Below, one piece after another: positions 19,741-33,880 of a DNA stretch of 64,000 bases. The DNA comes from Hexactinellida sp. DTS-2022 (lineage: Eukaryota > Porifera > Hexactinellida). The stretch spans positions 1,240,001 to 1,304,000 of the forward strand of contig JAPNXP010000002.1 of NCBI GenBank assembly GCA_028753945.1. The letters run 5' to 3'. The notes under the pieces are model-generated. The model was not told the origin of the DNA. It made no database searches and saw only the letters and a program-made list of their open reading frames with translations. The position numbers and the translations under genes were made by a program. Numbering within the stretch: position 1 is the first letter of the stretch; the number at the start of each line of letters is the position of its first letter.

Positions 19741-22665
19741 AGTCCGTAGCCTCTCTACTGAACAGAGTTTTACTAACTAAGAGCCCAAATTTTCAGGATA
19801 TGTGTCTCATGGGTTACAGATGTGCACCTGGGGTCACGTTTTATTATCACATTTTTTTGGACACATTTTTGCACCTGTTTAATATTAGAAAAAGAACAAT
19901 AAATAGTGCGCGAATATTCTATTTATATGCATTCGATAGAGAATTAAATTCTACACCTTTTCACAGTGCACGAATTTTCAAATTGTACTTAGTTTGTGCC
20001 ACAATTGAGTTGCAAGTTTCCTTTGTTTACTAACACTTCAGTTCAATTGAAAGTGTTAAATCTAATTCTATTGTTTCAACTCGTAATTATTATATTGATT
20101 CAACTTGTGAGATCGAGTAGGCTTCTATTTTCCAATTGAAAACTAAGATTCTACATTCCATAACAACGACAGATTATGTGATTATATTTCCTTCTGCAAG
20201 AATACTCTTGCACTGTTAATATACTGACGTAATTAATTATAATTAATTAAGTCAGTATATGACTTATATAGATGCTCCCAATTTGTTTATTAGGGGTTAT
20301 CGAGTGTGCGGAATTGAAATTTGATAGCCAAATTAATTAATTAATTATTTATGACAAAATAATTAAACTTAATAAATATAAGTTGACATTGAAATTGGTG
20401 TTAAATTATAAATATTATTAATAATTATTTATACTAATTAATTAAATATCATAAATCTCAGAGATCATAGAAGATAGAAACAAACTTTCAAATTATCAAT
20501 TGGTCCTTATGGCACGTGCCACCTATACAAGTGGGTCTTGACACCTTGAGGTGATGATGACATCGTTAAAAAAATGTGTTTTTACAATTTTGCTAATTTG
20601 ATATTTAAAATAGGTTAGTTGATGTTGGGTGATGACCCAACACTCACATAAAATATGCTGAGTCATTAGCTATTATATTCTACTCAAACTTGAATATCTC
20701 TAAAATTATATGAACTAAATGGAAACTTCCACCACTCTAAGGGTCGATGCCTTCTGTAACACCTTTTTGAAATAATTTAACACCTTCATAGTGATGATGA
20801 CATGGCGAAAAAAAAATCCAAAATTGCAGCCTGCGCCGACAGCATGTTCTTTTGGAGGCACTATAAATAAACAACCAACAAAATATAGTGCCACCAAAGG
20901 AACATGCGTCGGCACAGGCTGCAATTTTGGATTTTATTATTAGTCCGTAGATCGTCCACAGAACAGAGTTTTTATGAACTAAGAGCCCAAATTTTCAGGA
21001 TATGTGTCTCATGGGTTACAGATGTGCACCTGGGGTCACGATTTTTAATAACACTTTTTTGGACACATTTTTGCACCTGTTTAATATTGAATCTGGAACA
21101 ATAAATAGTACCCGAAAATTAAATTTATATGCATTCGATAGAGAATTAAATTCTACACCTTTTCACAGTGCACGAATTTCAAATTGTACTTAGTTTGTGC
21201 CACAATTGAGTTGCAAGTTTACTTTGTTTACTAACACTTCAGTTCAATTGAAAGTGTTAAATCTAATTCCATTGTTTCAACTTGTAATAATTATATTGAT
21301 TCAACTTGTGAGATCGAGTAGGCTTCTAATTTCTAATTGAAACCTAAGATTTTACATTCCACAACAACGACAGATCAAGTGATTATATTTATTTCTGCGA
21401 GAATATTCTTGCACTGTTAATAGACTGACGTAATTAATTATAATTAATTCAGTCAGTATATGACTTATATAGATGCTTCCAATTTGTGTATTAGGGGTTA
21501 TCGAGTGTGCGGAATTGAAATTTGATAGCCAAATTAATTAATTAATTATTTATGACAAAATAATTTAACTTAATAATTGTAAGTTGACATTGAAATTGGT
21601 GTTATATTATAAATAATATTAATAATTATTTAAACTAATTAATTAAATATCGTTAATCTCAGAGATAATAGAAGATAGAAACAAATTTCAAATTTAGCAA
21701 TTGATCCTTATGCAACGTAACACCTTTACAAATGGGTTTTGACACCTTGAGGTGATGATGACATCGTCAAAAAATGTGTTTTACAATTTTGTGAATAATA
21801 TATTTCGAATGAGTTGGTTGGTGTTGTGTGATCACCAAACACTCATATAAAAAATGTTGACTCATCACTTATTATATTCTACTGAAATTTGAATATCTTT
21901 GAAATGAAGTGAGCTAAAACGAAACTACCAACTCACTAAGGGTCGTTGCCTTTTGAAACACCTTTCTGAAATAATTTAACACCTTCATATTGATGATGAC
22001 ATGGCGGAAAAAAATCCAAAATTGCAGCCTGTGCCGACAGCATTCTCCTTTGGAGGCACTATCAATAAACAACCAACAAAATATTGTGCCACCAAAGGAA
22101 CATGCGTCGGCACAGGCTGCAATTTTGGATTTTTATTGGTCCGTATTGTCTCCACAGAACAGTGTTGTAATTACTAAGAACTGAAATTTTCAGGATATGT
22201 GTCTCATGGGTTACAGATGTGCACCTGGGGTCACGATATTATATCACATTTTTTTGGACACATTTTTGCACCTGTTTAATGTTAGAAAAAGAACAATAAA
22301 TAGTGCGCGAATAATCAATTTATATGCATTCGATAGAGAATTAAATTCTACACCTTTTCACAGTGCACGAATTTTCAAATTGTACTTAGTTTGTGCCACA
22401 ATTGAGTTGCAAGTTTCCTTTGTTTACTAACACTTCAGTTCAATTGAAAGTGTTAAATCTAATTCTATTGTTTCAACTCGTTATTATAATATTGATTCAA
22501 CTTGTGAGATCGAGTAGGCTTCTATTTTCCAATTGGAAAAAAAGATTATATATTTCACAACAACGACAGATTATGTGATTATATTTACTTCTGCGAGAAT
22601 ATTATTGCACTCTTAATATACTGACGTAATTAATTATAATTAATTCAGTCAGTATATTACTTATA

Positions 22666-24464
22666 CGAGCCCTTCGGTCTCGGTCGCTTCGCGACTGATC
22701 ACTCTCTCACAAAAGTCGCTTCGCGACTTTTGTTCATTCGTGTTACACACCGCAACACAATTAATTAACGGCCGCTTTGCGGCCTTACACTACTCAACTA
22801 TCACTCATATTAAATAGGTTAAACCTGTGACTTGTAAATTACACGTACTCTATGCTGCTATTAAGTATGTCAACTAATTAATTAATTCATTCATTCATGT
22901 TATTTACTAACCCAGGATTTACATAGGAAAATTGTTTGTAAATAGTTGAATTACTTTGATAGTAATATTATGTACACTTATGTGATTGTCACTGATTGAC
23001 GTAGGCTAAATATCACGAATAGAAATAAACTGATGGAAGCCAAACTGGATTAATCAAGAATGCAATTTCGGTGATATGTATGTGAAGATTAAATCATCAA
23101 ACCTCAGTATGAGCAATGACGCAGCAATTGGAGGTTACATTTTTATTATTGCCTGGCTCAGATTAAATGCGAAAAATATAAAAATTTCTTGGGATATGCA
23201 ACACATTCTGTTTTATAATGTGACAAATTTGTTTGACGATTGAATCAAAAATGTAAGAGCTGAATCCAAATTAGTTCGTACGTGACGTCACAATCCCATA
23301 AATCGGTATACGTGTGTCTCATTGTATGTTGTGTTATCATCTAAAATTGTGGGCGAATCGAATAAAAACTGAAAGAGTTATTCTCAAATAAGTGCCTTTA
23401 TGACGTCATAATCCCGTTATTTTGTTCAAAAACCAATAGATCGTTGTCGCAGTACAAAATTACCCCTGTATGCCAATTTTCAGCTTTGTAGGACTCGTAG
23501 TCTTTCCTATTAATTCTGGACAAACACACACACACACACATCCACAACAATTCCGCTTTTAATATACGAGCCCTTCGGTCTCGGTCGCTTCGCGACGGAT
23601 CACTCTCTCACAAAGGTCGCTTCGCGACCTTTGTTCGTTCGTATTAGACACTACGCAAAACAATTAACGGCCGCTTCGCGGCCTTACTCTCCTCAAATAT
23701 AACTCATATTAAATAAGTTAATCCTGTGACTGGTAAATTACACGTACTCAATTCAGTATGCTGCTATCTGGGACCCCAGTATGTAAGTAATTAATTGATT
23801 CATTCATGTTATTTACTAACCCAGGATTTTAACAGCATAGTAGTAAATTGTTTGTAAATTGTTGAATTACTTTGATAGTAATATTATGCTTATGTGATTG
23901 ACGTAAAAGCTAAATACATCACGAATAGAAATAAACTGATGGAAGCCAAACTGGATTAATCAAGTATGCAATTTCGGAAATAATGTAGGTGACATTAAAT
24001 CATCAAACCTCAATATGTGCAATGACGCAGCAATTGTAGGTTACATTTTTGTTATTGCCTGGCTCAGATTAAATGCGAAAATTATAAAAATTTCTAGAGA
24101 CATGCAATACATTCTGTTTTATAATGTGACAAAATTATTTGTCGATTGAACCAAAAGTGTAAGAGCTGAATCCAAATTAGTTCCTACGTGACGTCACATT
24201 CCCATAAATCGGAACACATGTGTCTCATTGTATGTTGTGTTATCATATAAAATTGTGAGCGAATCGAGTAAAAACTGAAAGAGTTACTCCCAAATATGTG
24301 CCTTTATGACGTCATAATCCCGTTATTTTGCTTAGAAAACCAATAGATCGTTGTCGCAGTACAAAATTACCCCTGCATGCCAATTTTCAGCTTTCTGGGA
24401 CTCGTAGTCTTTCCAATTAATTCTGGACAAACACACACACAACAATTGCGCTTTTAATATAGAG
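22666..24464. mobile_element. Head-to-tail pair of retroposon-like elements with GC hairpins
   Basis: Two ~0.9-kb copies (22666-23566 and 23567-24464). Each starts CGAGCCCTTCGGTCTCGGTC, followed by short GC-rich hairpins (GTCGCTTCGCGAC, GGCCGCTTCGCGGCC). Each ends in a (CA)n tract plus GCTTTTAATATA. The pair is flanked by an exact 10-bp duplication ATTACTTATA (22656-22665, 24465-24474), and the neighbouring array unit near 25671 shows the empty site. The microsatellite tail and 10-bp duplication suggest retroposition; no protein is encoded. Confidence 0.7.
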
Positions 24465-26486
24465 ATTACTTATATAGATGCTTATAATTTGTTTATTAGG
24501 GGTTATCGAGAGTGCTTAATTGAAATTTGGTAACAAAATAATTAATTAATTATTCATGACAAAATAATTTAATTTAATAATTGTAAGTTGACATTGAAAT
24601 TGGTGTTAAATAATAAATAATATTAATTATTATTTATACTAATTAATTAAATATCATAAATCTCAGAAATCAAATAAGATAGAAACAAACTTCCAATTTA
24701 TCAATTGATCCTTATGCCACGTAACACCTATAAAAGTGGGTCTTGACACCTTGAGGTGATGATGACATCGTAAAAAAAATCTGTTTTCACAATTTTGTGA
24801 ATTATATAATTCAAATGGGTCGGTTCGTTTTGGGTGATGACCCAACACTCACATAAAAAATGCTGAGTCATCAGCTATTATATTCTACTGAAACTTGAAT
24901 ATCTTTGAAATGAAGTGAGCATAAACGAAATTTACAACTCACTAAGGGTCGATGCCTTCTGTAACACCTTTTTGAAATAATTAACACCTTCATAGTGATG
25001 ATGACTTGGCGAAAAAAAATCCAAAATTGCAGCCTGTGCCGACAGCATGTTCCTTTGGAGGCACTATCAATAAACCACCACAAAATATAGTGCCTCCAAA
25101 TGAACATGCGTCGGCACAGGCTGCAATTTTGGATTTTTTATTATTATTATTATCCTTCCGTATCCTCTCCACAGTACAGAGTATTATTAACTAAGAGGCC
25201 AAATTTTCATGATATGTGTCTCATGGGTTACAGATGTGCACCTGGGGTCACGATTTTTTATCACATTTTTTTGGACACATTTTTGCACCTGTTTAATATT
25301 GAAACAGGAACAATAAATAGTACCCGAAAATTAAATTTATATGCATTCGATAGAGAATTTAACTCTACACCTTTTCACAGTGCACGAATTTTCAAATTGC
25401 GCTTCGTTTGTGCCACAATTGAGTTGCAAATTTCCTTTGTTTACTAACACTTCAGTTCAATTGAAAGTGTTAAATCTAATTCTATTGTTTCAACTCGTTA
25501 TTATTATATTGATTCAACTTGTGAGATCGAGTAGGCTTCTATTTTCCAATTGAAAAAAAAGATTATATATTTCACAACGACAGATTATGTGATTATATTT
25601 ACTTCTGCGAGAATATTATTGCACTGTTAATATACTGACGTAATTAATTATAATTAATTCAGTCAGTATATTACTTATATAGAGCTTATAATTTGTTTAT
25701 TAGGGGTCATCGAGAGTGCGGAATTGAAATTTGATAACCAAAATAATTAATTAATTATTCATGACAAAATAATTTAACTTAATAATTGTAAGTTGACATT
25801 GAAATTGGTGTTAAATTATAAATAATATTAATTATTATTTATACTAATTAATTAAATATCATAAATCTCAGAAATCAAATTAGATAGAAACAAACTTCCA
25901 ATTTATCAATTGATCCTTATGCCACGTAACACCTCTACAAATGGGTTTTGACACCTTGAGGTGATGATGACATCGTAAAAAAATCTGTTTTTACAATTTT
26001 GTTAATTCGATATTTAAAATGGGTTAGTTGATGTTGGGTGATGACCCAACACTCACAAAAAATGCTGAGTCATCAGCTATTATAATCTACTCAAACTTGA
26101 ATATCTCTAAAATTAAGTGATCTAAATGGAAACTTCCACCACTCTAAGGGTCGATGCCTTCTGTAACACCTTTTTCAAATAATTTAACACCATCATAGTG
26201 ATCATGACATGGCGAAAAAAAAATCCAAAATTGCAGCTGTGCCGACAGCATGTTTCATTGGAGGCACTATCAATAAGCCACCACCAAAATATAGTGCCAC
26301 CAAATGAACATGCGTCGGCACAGCCTGCAATTTTGGATTTTTTATTATTATTATCCTTCCGTATCCTCTCCACAGTACAGAGTATTATTAACTAAGAGGC
26401 CAAATTTTCAGGATATGTGTCTCATGGCTTACAGATGTGCACCTGGGGTCACGATTTTTGATTACATTTTTTTGGACAAATTTTTA

Positions 26487-26899
26487 TAGCGCTAAAACGA
26501 ATATACCGAATATTCGAATATTCGTTCGAAATGATTGAACGAATATTCGTTCGTTTGCAAACGAATATTCGTTACAAAACGAATATTCGTTTGGACGAAT
26601 ATTAGATTAAAGCGGATATTCGTTGACTAATTTCGAACAACAACAAGACTATTGTATAGCTTAGAGATATCGTAAATATAAATTCCCACTTAAACTAGCT
26701 GATTATTAGTTAACTTGTGTATAATACACTTTGTAACTATTATTATACCATTATAACATTATCAAAAACCTATTTTCCAATATATTTTGTCTCTAGAAAT
26801 CGATTTAATGCTTAGTCATCCAAACGAACGAATATTCGAATATTCGTTCGTTTAGAAAAAGTTTCGTTCGTTACATTTCGAATATTCGTTTCAGCCCTA
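26487..26899. mobile_element. hAT-like MITE (AGGGCTGAAACGAATAT family), second copy
   Basis: The ends TAGCGCTAAAACGAATAT and ATTCGTTTCAGCCCTA, with exact 8-bp duplication AATTTTTA (26479-26486, 26900-26907). It interrupts one array unit. Sister of 13479-13883. Confidence 0.82.
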
Positions 26900-28841
26900 A
26901 ATTTTTACACCTGTTTAATATTTGAAAAAGAACAATAAATAGTGCGGGAATATTTAATTTATATGCATTCGATAGAGAATTAAATTCTACACCTTTTAAC
27001 AGTGCACGAATTTTTAAATTGGGTTTCGTTTGTGCCACAATTGAGTTTGCAAGTTTCCTTTGTTTACTAACACTTCAGTTCAATTGAAAGTGTTAAATCT
27101 AATTCTATTGTTTCACCTTGCAATAATTCTAGTGATTCAACTTGTGAGATCGAGTAGGCTTCTATTTTTTAATTGAAAACTAAGATTCTACATTCCATAA
27201 CAAAGACAGATTATGTGATTATATTTATTTCTGCTTAGAATATTCTTGCACAATGGATAAATGACAAATTTAATTCTAATTAATTCGCTCTGTGTTTAAC
27301 TTATAGAGATGGTTCCAAATAGATTATTGGGGTTATCGAGTGCCCTGAATTCAAATATGATAGTGAAATTCAATTTAGATTAATAATACTTACAAATAAT
27401 TGAACTTTATTTATTTTGCTGTACATAATATTGGTGTTAAATTATTAATTTATTAATTAAATATTTATACTAATTAGGTAAATTTCATTAATCTCAGAGA
27501 TGATACAAGATAGAAACAAACTTTCAATTTATCAATTGGTCCTTATGCCACGTACCACCTATACAAGTAGGTCTTGACACCTTGAGGTGATGATGACATC
27601 GTCAAAAAAATGTATTTTTACAATTTTGTTAATTCGATTTTTAAAATGGGTTAGTTGATGTTGGGTGATGACCCAACACTCACATAAAAAATGCTGAGTC
27701 ATCAGCTATTATATTCTACTCAAACTTGAATATCTCTAAAATTATATGAACTAAATGGAAACTTCCACCACTCTAAGGGTCGATGCCTTCTGTAACACCT
27801 TTTTGAAATAATTTAACACCTTCATAGTGATGATGACATGGCGAAAAAAAAATCCAAAATTGCAGCCTGCGCCGACAGCATGTTCTTTTGGAGGCACTAT
27901 CAATAAACAACCAACAAAATATAGTGCCACCAAAGGAACATGCGTCGGCACAGCTGCAATTTAGGATTTTTTTTTTTCTCCGTAGCAGGTGCCCTGGCCA
28001 CACCTATATACTTAGAGGGCTGAAACTTGGCATGTAGGTTCGGAGTCGACGTCTAATTTGCACCTGGGGTTACGATTTTTGATCAAATAATTTTAACACC
28101 TACTTAAACTAATTATGGCTCATAGCATTAAATAATTAATAGTGAGCTTGATAAAATTTACATGTACGGATAGAGAATTAAATTCTACACCTTTTAGCAA
28201 ATCAAAAATGTTCAATTTGGCCTAGATTTGTGCCTTAATTGGGGTGCCAATCTCCTGTGTTTCTTCACACTTGAGATTCTGTAAAACTGTTAAATCTAAT
28301 TCTATTGTTTCAACTTGTAATAATTATATTTAATCTAATTCTATTGTTTCAACTTGTAATAATTATATTGATTTAACTTGTGAAAGCTTTCACTATTGTT
28401 TCAACTTGCGATAATTAAATTGATTCAACTTATAAATTCCAGCTGGCTTCTATTTAATTCTAGTATTACTATACAATGGATTAAATAAAATATAATAATA
28501 TAAGGAATTTGTTGACTAAACTCAAATCACCGTGGATAACATTGCTAAAATAACTAACTAATAATATATTTTATTATCAATACAAAATGAATGAATGGCA
28601 TTAAATTCTAGATGGTTTATGATAGAAACAAACTTCAAATTCAACAATCGTTCCTTGTGACTCCGACCACTTAACAAATGCTTCTTCACACCTTGAACGT
28701 TGATGACTTGGCGAAAAAAAATCCAAAATTGCAGCCTGCGCCGACAGCATGTTCCTTTGGAGGCACTATCAATAAACAACACAAAAATATAGTGCCACCA
28801 AAGGAACATGCGTCGGCACAGGCTGCAATTTTGGATTTTTA

Positions 28842-28970
28842 CTGTGCCGACTATACTATAGTATAGTGGCCCAGTATTGGAATCACTGCCTTTATTATTA
28901 TTACTGTGCCGACTATACTATAGTATAGTGGCCCAGTATTAGAATCACTGCCTTTATTATTATTTTTTTT
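28842..28970. repeat. Minisatellite, two copies of the ACTATACTATAGTATAGT unit
   Basis: Two head-to-tail ~55-bp units directly after the hairpin ending at 28836, followed by a T-run and the next array unit head (TCTCCGTAGACGG). Confidence 0.75.
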
Positions 28971-29818
28971 TTTTTCTCCGTAGACGGTGCCCTGGCCTGA
29001 GCTTTATAGTTGATGGGCTGAAACTTGGCATGTAGGTGCGATGGGACCGTCTAATTTGCACCTGGGGTTACGATTTTTGATTAACAAACTTTTGACACAT
29101 CTTTAACACCTTTCAAAATTTGTCTGGTCCATAACACAAAATATGTTTTACTAAACGCCCAAATTTTATTTCACATTTGGATTCACCATAAAATTCTGCG
29201 TCTGATGGGAGAATAAAACTTTCAATAAAGAGTTTTATTTCTGCCATAAATGGGGGTTGAAATTTCTTTGTTTACTCACACTTCAGTTTCAGTATAACTG
29301 TTAAATCAAATTCCATTGTTTCAACTTGTAATAATTATATTGATTTAACTTGTTAAATCTTACTCTATTGATTCAACTTGCGATAATTAAATTGATTTAA
29401 CTTATAAATTGCAGCTGGCTTCTATTTAATTTACCATACAATGGATTAAATAAAATAATATAATATAAGGAATTTGTTGACTTAAATCAACTCAACCGTG
29501 GATAACAATGCTAATATATATAACTAATAATACAATTTATTATCAATACATAATGAATGAATGGCATCAAACTCAAGATGGTTTAAGATAGAAACAAACT
29601 TCAAATTTATCTACCGTTCCTTGTGACTCGGACCAATTAACAAATGCTTCTTCACACCTTGGGCGTTGATGACTTGGCTAAAAAAAATCCAAAATTGCAG
29701 CCTGCGCCGAAGCATGTTCCTTTGTAGGCACTATCAATAAACAACCAACAAAATATAGTGCCACCAAAGGAACATGCGTCGGCACAGCTGCAATTTTGGA
29801 TTTTTTTTTTTTTTTTTT

Positions 29819-29866
29819 ACTGTGCCGACTATACTATAGTATAGTGGCCCAGTATTGGAATCATTT
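29819..29866. repeat. Single copy of the ACTATACTATAGTATAGT unit
   Basis: One unit between two T-runs, after the hairpin ending at 29801 and before the next array unit head. Confidence 0.75.
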
Positions 29867-31619
29867 TTTTTTTCTCCGTAGACGGTGCCCTGGACAGAGC
29901 TTTAGAGTTGATGGGCTAAAACTTGGCATGTAGGTGCGATAGGACCGTCTAATTTGCACCTGGGGTTAAGATTTTTGATTAACAAATTTTTTACACATCT
30001 TTAACACCTTTCAAATTTTGTCTGGTCCATAACTCAAAAATTGTTTTACTAAACCCCCAAATTTTATTTCATATTTGGATTCACCATAAAATTCTGCGTC
30101 TGATGGGTAAAGAAAATTTTCAATAAATGGTTTAATTTCTGCCATAAATGGGGGTTGAAATTTCTTTGTTTACTCACACTTCAATTTCACTTGTAATAAT
30201 TATATTGATTTAACTTGTTAAATCCTACTCTAGTGATTCAACTTGCGATAATTATATTGATTCAACTTATAAATTCCAGCTGGCTTCTATTTAATTCTAG
30301 TATTACTATACAATGGATTAAATAAAATATTATAATATAAGGAATTTGTTGACTTAATTCAACTTAACCGTGGATAACATTGCTAAAATAAATAACTAAT
30401 AATATAATTTATTATCAATAAGTAATGAATGAATGGCATTAAACTAAAGATGGTTTATGATAGAACCGTTAAGATTTTACATTCCACAACAACGACAGAT
30501 TAAGTGAATATATTTATTTCGGCGAGAATATTCTTGCACAATTAATGTACTGACGTAATTAATTATAATTAATTCCTTTTGTATTTAACTTATAGACGGT
30601 TCCAATTGGATTATTGGGTTTATCGAGTGCGTGGAATTCAAACATTATAGTGAAATTCAATTTAAATTAATAATAATTGCAAATAATTGAACTTAGTTTA
30701 TTTTGCTGTATATAATAATGGTGTTAAATAATTAATACATTAATTAAATTTTTATGCTAATTAGCTAAATTTCATTAATCTCAGAGATGATACAAGATAT
30801 AAACAAACTTTCAATTTATCAATTGGTCCTTATGCCACGTACAACCTACACAAGTGGGTCTTGACACCTTGAGGTACCTAGGTGATGATGACATCGTCAA
30901 AAAAATGTATTTTTACAATTTTTTTAATTCGACATTTAAAATGGGTTAGTTGGTGTTGGGTGATGACCCAACACTCACATAAAAAATGCAGACTCATCAC
31001 TTATTATATTCTACTGAAACTTGAATATCTTTGAAACGAAGTGAGCAAAATGGAAACTTCCACGACTCTAAGGGTCGTTGCCTTCTGAAACACCTTACTG
31101 AAATAATTTAACACCTTCATAGTGATGATGACATGGCGGAAAAAAAATCCAAAATTGCAGCCTGCGCCGACAGCATGTTCCTATGGAGGCACTATCAATA
31201 AACCACCACCAAAATATAGTGCCACCAAAGGAACATGCGTCGGCACAGGCTGCAATTTTGGATTTTTTTTTTTTTCTCCGTAGACGGTGCCCTGGCCAGA
31301 GCTTTATAGTTGATGGGCTGAAACTAGGCATGTAGGTGCGATGGGACCGTCTAATTTGCACCTGGGGTTACGATTTTTAATTAACACATTTTGGACACAT
31401 CTTAAACACCTTTCAAAATTTGTCTGGTCCATAACTCAAAATATGCTTTACTAAACCCCTATTTTTTATTTCATATTTGGATTCATCGTAAAATTCTGCG
31501 TCTGTTGGGAGAAGAAAACTTTCAAAAATGGCTTTAATTTTTGCCATAAATGGGGGTTAAAATTTCTTTGTTTACTCACACTTCAATTTCTGTAAAAGTG
31601 TTAAATCTAATTCCATTGT

Positions 31620-31818
31620 TACTGTGCCGACTATACTATAGTATAGTGGCCCAGTTCTAATCTTAGTGCTTTGGTTAGTTATTATTATTATTACTGTGCC
31701 GACTATACTATAGTATAGTGGCCCAGTATTGGTCTTAGTGCTTTGGTTAGTTATTACTGTGCCGACTATACTATAGTATAGTGGCCCAGTATTGGTCTTA
31801 GTGCCTTGGTTATTATTT
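31620..31818. repeat. Minisatellite, three copies of the ACTATACTATAGTATAGT unit
   Basis: Three ~60-bp units interrupt a truncated array unit (31270-31619) and precede a new unit head at about 31822. This marks an internal rearrangement of the array. Confidence 0.75.
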
Positions 31819-32458
31819 TCCTTCCGTATCCTCTCCACAGAACAGAGTTTTATTAACTAAGAGCCCAAATTTTCAGGATATGTGTCTCATGGGTTATAGA
31901 TGTGCACCTGGGGTCACGTTTTTTTATCACATTTATTTGGCCACATTTTTGCACCTGTTTAATATTAGAAAAAGAACAATAAATATCCGCGAATATTTAA
32001 TTTATATGCATTCGATAGAGAATTAAATTCTACACCTTTTCACAGTGCACGAATTTTTAAATTGGGCTTCGTTTGTTCCACAATTGAGTTGGAAATTTCC
32101 TTTGTTTACTAACACTTCAGTTCAGTTGAAAGTGTTAAATCTAATTCTATTGTTTCAACTTGTGATTATTATATTGATTCAACTTGTGAGATCGAGTAGG
32201 CTTCTATTTTCCAATTGAAAACTAAGATTATAGATTTCAATAACAACGACAGATTATGTGATTATATTTACTTCTGCAAGAATACTCTTGCACTGTTAAT
32301 ATACTGACGTAATTAATTATAATTAATTAAGTCAGTATATGACTTATATAGATGCTCCCAATTTGTTTATTAGGCGTTATCGAGTGTGCGGAATTCAAAT
32401 TTGATAGCCAAATAAATTAATTTATTATTTATGACAAAATAATCAAACTTTATAAATA

Positions 32459-33880
32459 CGAGCCCTTCGGTCTCGGTCGCTTCGCGACGGATCACTCTCT
32501 CACAAAAGTCGCTTCGCGACTTTTGTTCGTTCGTGTTAGGCACTACGCAATGCAATTAACAGCCGCTTCGCGGCCTTTCCCTCCCCAAAAGCAATATTAT
32601 TAATAATGAGTTCACCTGTGTCCGTGCCTAAAATTCATTTTTGGTTTTGATTAGTTACTGTAATTTGTTTTTGGGAAATTATGTTTGTAAGTTATTCTCA
32701 TTGCTCATTAGTTAATAATTATTAGTTAATTAATAGCTCAATAATTCTTAAGGGTAGCTCGTTCAGCTATATTAAAACGTTAGCTTGTTAGCTCAAATAA
32801 ATTGAGACCTGTGTTGGTAAATTATACGCAATTAATTAATTTCAGTAAATTGCAAAGTAATTTACCAACTCTGGATTTAATCTCTGCATAATAATGGTTT
32901 AAAGATGAGAATAAGACCGCTACGCGGTCTTATTCTCACCATTAAACCATTATTATGCAGAGGTACATTCAGGGTTGCAAAATCTTTGATTTAATAGTAA
33001 TAAACATTTATACAGCCCTCCATAAATTATTTATTTTGCAGGAGCTGGGTTAGTGAATTATTTAATTTAATTGATAGGAATAATTAACATAATAAATCTC
33101 ATCGTTAAGCAGAACCAAAATCTTAGATTACTTAACTTAATTCATTTCTAGTAGAAATCCTAGGTTCCATTGATAGTCTTATTATACGTAGAAGCCAATA
33201 TAGGTGTAGTAAATAAACAATGCATTAGAGACTCTAAGCGCATTCTTGTTAACAAAACAAATCAGATTGATAGTAATATTAAGCATACTTATGTCATTGA
33301 CGTAAGCTAAATACATCACGAATAGAAACAAACTGATGGAAGCCAAACTGGATTAATCAAGTATGCAATTTCGGAAATATTGTAGGTGAAGATTAAATCA
33401 TCAAACCTCAAAATGTGCAATGATGCAGCAATTGGAGGTTACATTTTTGTTATTGCCTGGCGCAGATTAAATGCGAAAATTATAAAAATTTCTAGGGACA
33501 TGCAATACATTCTGTTTTATAATGTGACAAAATTATTTGTCGATTGAACCAAAAGTGTAAGAGCTGAATCCAAATTAGTTCCTACGTGACGTCACATTCC
33601 CATAAATCGGTATACTTGTGTCTCATTGTATGTTGTGTTATCATCTAAAATTGTGGGCGAATCGAATAAAAACTGAAAGAGTTATTACCAAATATGTGCG
33701 TTTATGACGTCATAATCCCGTTATTTCGTTTAGAAAACCAATAGATCGTTGTCGCAGTACAAAGTTACCCCTGCATGCCATTTTTCAGCTTTCTAGGACT
33801 CGTAGTCTTTCCTATTAATTCTGGACAAACACACACACAAACACACACACACACACAACAATTCCGCTTTTAATATACAG
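32459..33880. mobile_element. Third, longer CGAGCCCTTCGG retroposon-like element
   Basis: Same 5' end as 22666 and same 3' end (long CA tract then ATTCCGCTTTTAATATAC). It is ~500 bp longer because of extra internal sequence that includes a long palindrome (32882-32962). Array units without it read straight through (AATAAATATAAGTTGACATT near 20380). Confidence 0.7.
32882..32962. repeat. 81-bp near-perfect palindrome
   Basis: The arms CTCTGCATAATAATGG and CCATTATTATGCAGAG, with the inner arm GAGAATAAGACCGC pairing to GCGGTCTTATTCTC around TA. One small asymmetric mismatch zone interrupts the stem. It lies inside the retroposon-like element at 32459. Confidence 0.8.

Noticed and set aside
19800-20033. 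Recurrent ~77-residue open frame (MCLMGYRC...) in several array units
   Set aside because: It is present because the DNA unit is repeated. Copies carry indels and non-conservative changes, it is broken in several units, and it has no recognisable domain.
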